From Anoplolepis gracilipes (taxonomy: Eukaryota > Arthropoda > Insecta > Hymenoptera > Formicidae): 64,000 bases of DNA. The stretch is from positions 13,326,573-13,390,572 of the forward strand of contig NC_132977.1 in NCBI RefSeq assembly GCF_047496725.1, written 5' to 3'. How positions within the stretch are numbered: position 1 is the stretch's first letter; each line of letters begins with the position of its first letter. The translations under genes and the position numbers were made by a program. Below the pieces are notes generated by a model. The model worked only from the letters and a program-made list of their open reading frames with translations, made no database searches and was not told where the DNA came from. This document shows positions 1 to 7,813 of this stretch, in pieces.

Positions 1-277
1 AATTAACAATAATGTAGTAATTCTAAATTATAATGTAGAGTGAGTCTAAGCTCTAAATTATAATATAAGACGAGTCGCGAAGACGAGAAAGTAAAGTATT
101 ATTAAAGATCTACTTTGACGACACAAAGTAGCTGACGAAAATTAAGTTAAAATTGATTTTAGGACGCAGTGAATGTATAAAGACACAAAGACTTTTCACG
201 ACTTCGGACTAACGTTTCGGAGAGATGTTGAAGTGACTTATGAAGTTAGGAAGGCGACTTTTTAGGTTGAATGTTGG
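1..277. other. Left flank of element A, no gene seen
   Basis: No coding region is supported here. The first 100 bases hold two imperfect copies of a roughly 35-bp segment that starts with TCTAAATTATAAT. Before element A inserted, this DNA was continuous with position 20455 onward, because the 4-bp TTGG at 274-277 is repeated at 20451-20454. The GAGTC/GTCGCG flavour of 40-90 resembles the 42-bp tandem repeats at 20718-20908, so both may be parts of one older repeat. Confidence 0.5.
274..277. repeat. Target-site duplication of element A, left copy (TTGG)
   Basis: TTGG directly precedes the TGTCAC start of the 5' LTR and recurs at 20451-20454 directly after the GTAACA end of the 3' LTR. A 4-bp duplication is usual for gypsy-type integrases. 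It fixes the outer ends of the element to the base. Confidence 0.9.
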
Positions 278-3157
278 TGTCACGTCCAGCGCCTCCGCTT
301 GACACCAGTCGCCGTCCGTTGACTCCATACGTCACCTGTTAAGTAGACATAGTAAGCGTTAAGCACCTATAAAATTCTTTTACTTTCCTTTTCTTTTTAT
401 ATATACATATATATATATATAGTTATTATCAAAAATAGATTAAGCCGATAAATACCTTTTATTATGTTTCCGGCTAAAACATCCTTTTCCTTTTTTTTTT
501 CTTTTTCTTCCTTTTTTTTTCCTGTTTTATCCCCATCACTGGTTCTCCCCTATCACCTACCTAAAAATGAAGGAAAATAATTAATTAATTGTCCAATGAA
601 AATTCTCACCTATTTTCCGGCCACCCGGTATATCACCTTCTGGTCCGCCTCCTCAGCACCTGAAAAAGAGAAGAGAAACGACCCACCAAGTCGGTCGAAC
701 ATCTTAATTTTATTATAATTACCCATTTAGTTTTGTCACTCTAGTTGCAGTATCTGAAAAATAAAAAGGAAACATAATATTAAGTATGCGTCAATAGAAT
801 AACGTAAATTAAGTAATAGCGATAATATAAACCAATGTTCACTCCACCTCGTCGTCATCACTCTTACTAAACACAAACATACACGTACACATCACCATAG
901 ACACACGCATCGAGAATTAACCACCACCCGGTATAACAAAAATATAAAGTAAATCTATATAACAAGCTAAAATCACTCAAGGAAAGAGATCGTAACTGCG
1001 AATGAGCGGAAATACAACTCCCGATACATGTTCACCTTAATAAATTGACACCCGGTATATGAACTAACATTGTCATATTATCCAAACATTAGTATAAAAT
1101 AGTGTTTAACAACCGACCGATTCATTTGGTTAAATTCCATAAGCTTCATATAATAAACTCCGATCGGTACTTTCGGGACACCCTGTATATGAACTTTCAT
1201 TAATTATTAAAACTGAGCAAGCCAAGTAACTCGTATGTGCAATTGCAACTTCCTATGCACAGTCTAAATCACTTTTCTCAATATATCAAAAGTTGTCGCA
1301 ACATCGAAAAGCACCCAATTTTTAACGATTTAAACATCACATAAAAAACCCGCCCAGTGACCTTAATTAATTATTTCCTGGCGCCTTGACTCATAAGGAA
1401 CCAAAAAAGGTAGCAACTTATAGGGCTACAGCCCCGCCATAAAAAGTTAAGCGCACATTGTTATAGACCCATTTTGCTTCAGGAACACCTCATATTTTCA
1501 ACTTTAATAATTTATTTATTTTAATCCGCACCTCCAATATATAATTATGCCTTCACTATTAAATGCAGTTTTATATCCCAAAGCCGAATTAATACCACAA
1601 TAACGTACATGTCTAACGATTCTGTCACCCAAATATAATAACTTGTCAATTTTACTCATATTCCACCGCAGCGCAGTGATTTCATTAAATCCAAATTTTA
1701 ACAATAATAAAAGATTCGATCAAACCCATCTTCTGCATAATAATTCCTTACCATGAACCCAATCTGGTTTGCCAATAAAAATCCGGTCAGCTATCATTTA
1801 TAATTATTTCATATATCAACCATGGAGATAACTTGGTGCATGCACATATACATATATATATATATATATGCGACTCGCTGCAGATATCATAATCCACAGA
1901 TGTTTTAAAGGCAAATTATAATGACCTGACAAGAACTCCTCGAGGCTCAGACAATATTTAAGTAATCAATTAAAACCAATAATAATTAAAATGAACCACT
2001 CATAATACATATATATATATATATATATTATAGTGAAAACAATATAAATATCCCATAAAGAGTTTAAAACGAATAAAGCTCTGGAAGATAACTAAAGTTA
2101 AATAGTCACACTCAATATATACAATTACTTAATTAACTCTTACTTATACAAGGTGTCTGAAATAACTTGAACGTGATAATATTCTCAAAACTTCGTTATC
2201 ATTTTATTGAGGATGAATGATAATTACAATATACATATGCATAATAAACAAAATGACCATACCTATATATACGGTGGTACGATAATACACACATCATACA
2301 CTACATAAACCAAGTATAAACGCATAATGAACACCCAGAAATAATTACATAGATACACGCTCCTTAACAAACACACCATAAAATTATATAACAATAGTCA
2401 CTTAATATACCCGGTGATACAAAAATACGCGCGTTATAAACTTATCATCTACACAATGTTTAATCAGTATCTGACTATTATAGACATATTATCCACCCAG
2501 TAACACGCAAATACACACACTCTATAAATAATTTATATACATAGTGACCCATTAGTACGCACAAATAAAGCACTCTCAATAAACCTATTATAAACTTATT
2601 ACAGGCATATTCATATATTAACATACACATAATCAATGTATCATATACATGGTAACGCAATAGTTTCGGATCTTATAACTAATTCATACATATTCCAAGC
2701 GTATCACTTAAATTACACACTCAACCTCTCACAATATAAACTTGTCTTAAATTTATGCATTTATACACACTTACACACTCCTCATCCATCCATTGTAAAT
2801 ATATCACGGCATATTACATGTGCATTTATACCATTATTACATATATATATATATATAAACCTTTACTACTAGTTATAATGATATACATACATACATATAG
2901 TTATATAATAGCGAGTTTAACGTCTGTAGACTAATTTAGATCTTGTAATCCACGAATAACATTATGCGACATCATAGATAATTGTTAATTAATAAGTTAA
3001 TTAGCGTAATGCTCTCATATCTCTACAATTATTTAAGTACAACGCTATAATACAATGCGGCGATAAGTAATTAATCAGATAAGTTATCGTAACGCTAGTA
3101 ATAATTGCGATATATCTAGAAATAACGATATAGATATTACATTATAATGCTAGTCCC

Positions 3158-3180
3158 GAAGGTTCTAGAACATTCAGGAA
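3158..3180 (+). promoter_or_regulatory. Perfect five-unit heat-shock element
   Basis: The block reads GAA-gg-TTC-ta-GAA-ca-TTC-ag-GAA: five alternating GAA/TTC triplets, each separated by exactly two bases. This is the HSF-binding consensus without a mismatch. It lies about 150 bp upstream of the TATA box. The same block is intact in the other LTR copies that include this stretch: 17601-17623, 39432-39454, 53900-53922 and 62213-62235. Heat-shock control of the LTR is inferred; the match itself is seen directly. A CACGTG E-box follows at 3190-3195. Confidence 0.8.
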
Positions 3181-3328
3181 CCGCCGGATCACGTGAAAAT
3201 TTCGGACAAACACCGTGATAGCTTACTATTGCCCGGCGCGTGATACCCGTGACAAACAAGCATGACCAGGATCGGACCACGTTGCGCGCGCTATAATTCA
3301 GAAGGTGGGAGCCCTCAGCGACCACGGG

Positions 3329-3373
3329 TATATAAACGGGAGCACCGTGTGCTCAAAAATCAGAGTATTCAGT
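3329..3373 (+). promoter_or_regulatory. LTR core promoter: TATA box and initiator
   Basis: TATATAAA lies at 3329-3336. TCAGAG with its A at 3362 sits 33 bases downstream, the expected place for an arthropod initiator; a second candidate, TCAGTT, follows at 3369-3374. A perfect inverted repeat, GAGCAC-CGT-GTGCTC (3340-3354), sits between TATA and the start. Transcription from here would define the U3/R border. The same core is at 17772 in the 3' LTR. Confidence 0.7.
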
Positions 3374-4722
3374 TCTCGCCTAGACAGTTCAGATCATTAG
3401 ACAGTTCAGATCATATTTAGTATTCGGCTTTCGCCCGACAGTAAAATCTGTTGTACGGTTCGTTCCGACCATTCAGTTTTCGCATAATCAGTATTCGATC
3501 AGCAGTCAATACTCGATTCATACAGTACCCAGTAAATTCATTGTACGTACAGACAGTCATTTATACGATTTAATAATCGGTTATCCTTATAACATTCAAT
3601 CATACATACGCTCTCGCAAGTTTTCGCGCAGTGTAATTAATATTATATCTTCGAATCAGTGGTTTCTAGTTCATTACGATATTATTCACACAAAATCATT
3701 AATTCAGAGAGACTTCGAGACTAGCATATCGCGAATACTATTAATTAGCCTTCAGTTCTTACGTTTACTGTCGTATAAATCTATTCTTGATTATTTGTAT
3801 CCACTGTTACTATTATATTTCCTTTCTCTTTATCGATTTCCACGGCGCTCACAATACATATCGAATTCTATCTATCACTTTTAAGGATATTTTATCTAAA
3901 TTTTCGTTTGCAGTGAATTACTTCTATCAACAATATAAGCGTATTATCTTTTCCTCTCCATGCAATTGTTAATGCCGCCTATCTATAATATCGTTTACGC
4001 GTCCGAAACTAGTCTGTGCGTGAAATCATAGTCGAAGGAAAGTTCTATTAACTAATGTTGTAATACTAATATTGTAGATCCACATTCTTGTGTACACCCG
4101 CGTTACAGTGTGCTTCCCAGTGGTTCCTGTAACACATAACAATTTAGTGAAGTGAGTACGTTGTCGTAATTATTAAGATATATTCGTGTAATCATTAATC
4201 ATATTGTTTACGTGTAATTACTCGAAATATACATACTTGTGTCAGTTCGCGGCCCCTGTCCATTCCGGGCGTCGGTCATCTTTTCGGTGTCAATTCTTCT
4301 CGCCGTTAACCTCTCGCGTCTATACCTGTAAATATAAAGACAAGCTTTCTATTCTAATTTTAATATTGAAATTATCGGGCAAATTAGTGCTACTTATCTG
4401 ACGAGGTCATCCTTCCTTCAAGCCTACTTCGGGCTCTCTCTTTCATCCTGCGGCGACGCGCGCCTCCTCCAGGGCGTTCTTGTATTCCCTATAGCTTCTT
4501 CCTATATATATTTTTTTTTTTCTCTTTTCTTTCTTTCTTTTTTTTTCTTTTCTTTTCCCTTATCCGCTCACCAGTGGCAAGGTCCGCGACGTCCGCCTTG
4601 ACATACCCAGAGCCTCAGATATCTGTAACTTATAATCGAAGAGATTAATATTTTATTCGGACGTCTTCATAGGGAATGTCATTAGACAGAGAGCGATAAC
4701 CATTCTTACCTACACCGTAGGG

Positions 4723-5014
4723 CGCCTCCTCCAGGGCGACCTACATCCTTCCTACGTAGTGTGCCTCTTTCAGGGCGATTCTACGTCCCTTCTAGCAGTG
4801 CGCCTCATTCAGGGCGGCTCTGCCTTCATCCTTCGTAGTGCGCCTCCTTCAGAGCCGGACTACCCCTCTCTAGGTCGCACGCCTCTCTCAGGGCGAACGA
4901 CTCTCTTCTCCGAGGAGCGCCTCTTTCAGGGCATTCCGCCTCCTAGCGTGCAGCGCGCCTCTGTCAGGGCGATCTGCCTCCTCTCAGTCCACGAACCGCG
5001 CCTCTGTCAGGGCG
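4723..5014 (+). repeat. Array of eight 16-bp GC hairpin motifs, about 39-bp period
   Basis: The motif CGCCTCNNTCAGGGCG starts at 4723, 4762, 4801, 4841, 4880, 4918, 4956 and 4999, a spacing of 38-43 bp; an outlying copy sits at 4461-4476. CGCC can pair with GGCG, giving a short stem with an 8-nt loop. The copy at 4841 is degenerate. Spacer sequence differs between units while the motif is kept. The array is in the transcribed leader, downstream of the predicted start. It recurs in every LTR copy that includes this stretch: 19166-19457, 35450-35741, 37599-37890, 52067-52358, and from 63778 to the right edge. Confidence 0.8.
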
Positions 5015-5058
5015 TCTCTCACAATTCCTCCGATCGCTCTTCTTGATCTAAAATATAG

Positions 5059-5064
5059 AATAAA
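5059..5064 (+). terminator. Possible polyadenylation hexamer AATAAA in R/U5
   Basis: AATAAA sits about 1.7 kb downstream of the predicted start site. In the 3' LTR the matching site is 19502-19507. If used, R would be long. No clear GT-rich element follows, so the call rests only on the hexamer. Confidence 0.25.
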
Positions 5065-5252
5065 TATTAAATTAAAGTAAACTCATTAAGGCTCACCCTG
5101 TCCCCGCAACCCGTCAGATAAGGTCAAGTCAACTCGTTTACCAATTTACTTTAACGCATGTTTTTTTTTCTTCACTTTTCTTTTTCTTTTTCCTTTTCAT
5201 CACTCGCGTTACTATTACTAACCCCAGTCTATACCCCTCCGCGTATTCAACT

Positions 5253-5333
5253 ATGGCGTCGATTATGATTTCGCTTACCTTCTTAGCTGCGTCATGGGTC
5301 GGTCACGTCGAGCAGGGCGTGCTCACCAATTGA
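5253..5333 (+). CDS. Small LTR ORF with a signal-peptide-like start (26 aa)
   Basis: An ATG-initiated 26-codon frame starts MASIMISLTFLAAS and ends at TGA. Its hydrophobic start resembles the env start in this element (MASLIVFLAYLAT). It could be a leader uORF, an alternative env exon or a remnant of an older env. No matching splice donor is certain. It overlaps the start of the 138-aa ORF in another frame. Confidence 0.25.
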   Translation: MASIMISLTFLAASWVGHVEQGVLTN

Positions 5334-5710
5334 AGCGCCTCATCCGGTCACTATACCAAGGCGGCTCCTACCTGCCGGTCCGAACAGCTGCGTCGCCACC
5401 AGGTAGTCAGAGCCCAGCATCCGTCGGGTATTTCACTTACCCTCCACCGGGAACCCATACATCGGAGTCATCAACCCCTGACCAGCTACACGACGCCGTC
5501 ACTCCACCGGCATCCAGTAGCGGGGTCGTCGCTTCCTCACATAGGCCCTTACCGCCTATCGAATACCGTCCGTGGCCCGTGCCCCCGCCGTTGATAGACT
5601 TCGGGATTACGCAACCGAGGATCATTTCCTCCCAGGCTTTCTTCGGGCGAGTATGCATCCTGTCGTCCGCTGAAGCACCTATCAATTCGCCTCCTGATAA
5701 CCGTCCGTGA
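5294..5710 (+). CDS. Proline-rich 138-aa ORF inside the LTR, unknown
   Basis: An ATG-started frame of 138 codons lies in the transcribed R-U5 leader. The product would have a basic N-terminus (GRSRRAGRAHQLKR) and then a Pro/Ser/Thr-rich body with PPPG and PPPLIDF runs. No family is recognised. The frame stays open in all six LTR copies that cover it, including the older LTR C, which differs by a Pro-to-Thr change. Conservation among such young copies is weak evidence of coding. It may be an accessory protein, a long uORF or a chance frame. Confidence 0.25.
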   Translation: MGRSRRAGRAHQLKRLIRSLYQGGSYLPVRTAASPPGSQSPASVGYFTYPPPGTHTSESSTPDQLHDAVTPPASSSGVVASSHRPLPPIEYRPWPVPPPLIDFGITQPRIISSQAFFGRVCILSSAEAPINSPPDNRP

Positions 5711-5901
5711 TTTAATTGTCTAATCGTCTTGAAAAATATAATATAACTGTACATATATGTTTATTATAAAATAATGATAAATACATAAAAATCAGTATAC
5801 GTAAACAATCTGCATTCATTGTCTACTCACTTCACATCCTCCCTATTATCTATTACGTCCCGACCTCTAGTTTCCGGTGCACCGCTACGCTGATCGTGAC
5901 A

Positions 5902-5920
5902 GGTTTACCGCTCGGCCACC
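5902..5920 (+). promoter_or_regulatory. U5 block complementary to a class II tRNA D arm
   Basis: On the minus strand this reads GGTGGCCGAGCGGTAAACC. TGGCCGAGCGG is the D-arm/A-box sequence typical of tRNA-Leu and tRNA-Ser. Genomic RNA here could therefore pair with the D arm of the primer tRNA, about 90 nt upstream of the PBS. Alternatively it is a fossil tRNA fragment or a Pol III A box on the antisense strand. Confidence 0.4.
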
Positions 5921-6009
5921 GCGATCCGCGTACACCAACCATCGTAACCGCACCTCGCTCGCGAACGCAGAGGACGTAACAACTGGTGACAGCGGCGGGA
6001 CGTAACAAC

Positions 6010-6027
6010 TGGTGACAGCGGTGGGAT
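6010..6027 (+). promoter_or_regulatory. Primer-binding site, tRNA-Leu-like
   Basis: TGGTGACAGCGGTGGGAT begins with the TGG expected opposite a tRNA CCA end, two bases after the 5' LTR. From general knowledge of tRNA 3' ends it fits tRNA-Leu(AAG) best, with perhaps one mismatch. The same 16-17 bases occur just inside the LTR end (5984-6000), so the PBS has been duplicated into the LTR as part of a 26-bp unit (5982-6007). Confidence 0.65.
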
Positions 6028-6472
6028 ATTACCGCTAAAAATCAGTGCAAAAATAAAAGTTACTATTCTTCGTTATCGAAAACGAGTACATTTTCTCAAG
6101 AAAATCTTTCTTTCTTAAAATCATCATCGCGAATTATTTCTTTTACTAGTCTCGAAGGAAATTAAAAGTAAAGTTACAATTAAAGTCTTTTCAAACCTCA
6201 ATAAATAAACAAATCGGTCGTTGTCCATCAATCCTTATACCTTAATACTACTTCAAAATTCTTCGTAAAATATATGTATCCATGTTATATGTATCCAAAC
6301 TAATTTAACCACTAACCTCTTAGGTGATAATTACCTGTTCATAATCGTGATAACTGGTGATTGTACGCGATTCCGCTTTCGCATACCCGCAACAAAAAGA
6401 AATTATATACGCACAATCGTTCGCAACCGCGAGTCCTGCTATACCATCGATAATAAATACTTACCTTTAAAT
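6028..6472 (+). other. Untranslated leader of element A
   Basis: This AT-rich leader lies between PBS and gag. It has no ATG-started frame of note; the frame upstream of gag begins only with GTG at 6347. TTAG|GTGATAAT near 6322 is a weak candidate splice donor for the env message. A packaging signal would be expected here, but none can be read. Confidence 0.4.
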
Positions 6473-7813
6473 ATGGCTCAATCCGATGATCTCTCGGGAA
6501 ACATAGAACGCGAAAACCATGAGGAAGCTTTTAGAGATCTACGCGAAAAAGAAAGAGAATTAAAAATCCGAACTGAAATGTTGGAAAACATGATGCGCGC
6601 GTTCGCTAAAAATCTACCCGGTTTGCAGGCCTCGAGCCCAGCGGACGTAACAAATAACGCGCCTCCATCGTTTAACATGTCGAACGCCTCGTATAACGAT
6701 ATCAAGCCCACGACCTCAGCCGCCGGAATCGACGGTTCTCATTATCCTATGGGATATCCGAAATCATATCTGCGCGACGCTCTCGAACTGGTGCCGAAAT
6801 ACGACGGGCATAACATCCCCGTGCTACAATTCGCTAGGGCATGCAAAAGGGCAAAAGAATCGGTACCGTTGGTAGACGAAGCATTATTTGTCCGTATGCT
6901 ACGAAATAAATTAACGCACCACGCATATTTAGCCGTAGAGGATGAAATCCACCCGACCGTGGAAAAATTTCTCGACTGCCTCAGGCGAACTTTCGGTCCC
7001 GCTAGAAGCTCGAACTATTATCGCGGACAATTAAGCATGGCATACAAAAAGCCGAACGAGCACATACTTGACTACATCGGGCGTGTTAAGGATCTGAAAA
7101 CGGCCATAATTGAAGGAGATCAAGTCCAACTCGGTAGACCGTTATCCGAAAATGAGATTGCCGGAATAGAAGGTTTCGCGTTAGAAGCGTTTTACGAAGG
7201 ACTTCCACGCGAATATAGAATAGAACTTCGCGCTGAAGGATATAGTAGCCTCCCCGACGCCTGCTCTAAAGTGGTCACAATTAATAAACGCCTAGAAAGA
7301 GAGGAGATAAGATACAAGAGCACTCGAAACGCGAACGGTAACAATAATCACAATAGTAACGCTGCACCGGCCCCCGTGACGCAAATTCTCCAACGCGATC
7401 AGACTGCGGTAGCGAATACGCCGCCCGGTCCCGGGAATGCACACGAACGAAAAATTTGCGGGTACTGCCAAAAGATCGGACACCTCATACACGAGTGCCG
7501 TAAACGACAGTATCGCGAAAAGTACAATAACAATAATAATAATAATTATTCCAATAACTCTCATAATACGCTCGCTAATAGTAATATGAATAATCCACCT
7601 CCGCGAAATTCGGGAAACCGAACAGAGGTCTCGGTCAACGGAGCGTCCCGAGGCCCTTTCCAAATCCGCTCCACCCTCTGCATGGAAGGGAAACCAGATC
7701 CCTTCACGTCCTCCGAGGAGACGACGGAAACGTACCGGCCGTCGAGCTCGCATCACCGTCTTTCCGAGGACCAACAGCCTTCATGCTCGATACAGGAGCA
7801 CAGCCTAATATAA
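6473..7813 (+). CDS. gag: Gag polyprotein of element A
   Basis: Structural protein of 446 aa that would form the particle and bind genomic RNA in the cytoplasm. I chose the ATG at 6473 (product MAQSDDLSG) because the upstream extension opens only with GTG. The N-terminal part has a charged helical stretch (REKERELKIRTEMLENMM). The middle is a capsid-like region around YLRDALELVPKYDGHN. One CCHC zinc knuckle (CGYCQKIGHLIHEC) is followed by an Asn-rich linker. The C-terminus overlaps pol in the -1 frame, and a slippery site at 7612 governs access to pol. Gag of element B is read as the same protein. Confidence 0.9.
   Translation: MAQSDDLSGNIERENHEEAFRDLREKERELKIRTEMLENMMRAFAKNLPGLQASSPADVTNNAPPSFNMSNASYNDIKPTTSAAGIDGSHYPMGYPKSYLRDALELVPKYDGHNIPVLQFARACKRAKESVPLVDEALFVRMLRNKLTHHAYLAVEDEIHPTVEKFLDCLRRTFGPARSSNYYRGQLSMAYKKPNEHILDYIGRVKDLKTAIIEGDQVQLGRPLSENEIAGIEGFALEAFYEGLPREYRIELRAEGYSSLPDACSKVVTINKRLEREEIRYKSTRNANGNNNHNSNAAPAPVTQILQRDQTAVANTPPGPGNAHERKICGYCQKIGHLIHECRKRQYREKYNNNNNNNYSNNSHNTLANSNMNNPPPRNSGNRTEVSVNGASRGPFQIRSTLCMEGKPDPFTSSEETTETYRPSSSHHRLSEDQQPSCSIQEHSLI
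7612..7655 (+). promoter_or_regulatory. -1 ribosomal frameshift signal between gag and pol
   Basis: GGGAAAC at 7612-7618 lies in the gag frame as G_GGA_AAC, a classical X_XXY_YYZ slippery heptamer. After an 8-nt spacer, GGTCTCGG (7627-7634) can pair with CCGAGGCC (7648-7655), an 8-bp stem with one G-U pair and a 13-nt loop. Slipping back one base enters the pol frame, which is open from 7594 onward. The arrangement is conserved in element B (49399-49442). Confidence 0.8.

Larger units (their letters stand above)
278..6007 (+). repeat. 5' LTR of element A (5730 bp)
   Basis: It begins TGTCAC and ends GTAACA. From the TATA box at 3329 and initiator near 3362, U3 is about 3.1 kb and R-U5 about 2.6 kb. 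U3 is AT-rich, with (TA)n runs near 404, 1853, 2012 and 2838, a pyrimidine-rich tract at 481-530 and scattered copies of a CACCCGGTATATGAAC-like motif. R-U5 carries a hairpin array (4723-5014), two small ORFs (5253-5333, 5294-5710) and a last 26 bp that duplicate the PBS. Short minus-strand ORFs in U3 (1516-1704, 2478-2660, 3137-3325) look like chance frames. Confidence 0.95.

Noticed and set aside
404..421. (TA)n runs in the LTR as regulatory sites
   Set aside because: They are simple microsatellites whose length varies among copies; no function is supported.
1516..3325. Short minus-strand ORFs of 60-62 codons in the LTR (also in every other LTR copy)
   Set aside because: They are unrelated to any family I know, have no consistent start context, and are conserved only because the LTR copies are young. 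U3 is upstream of the predicted transcript.
5862..5920. A functional tRNA gene on the minus strand of U5
   Set aside because: The A-box match is good, but the B-box candidate (AGGTCGGGACG) is poor and no acceptor stem closes, so only a tRNA-like fragment or complement is supported.
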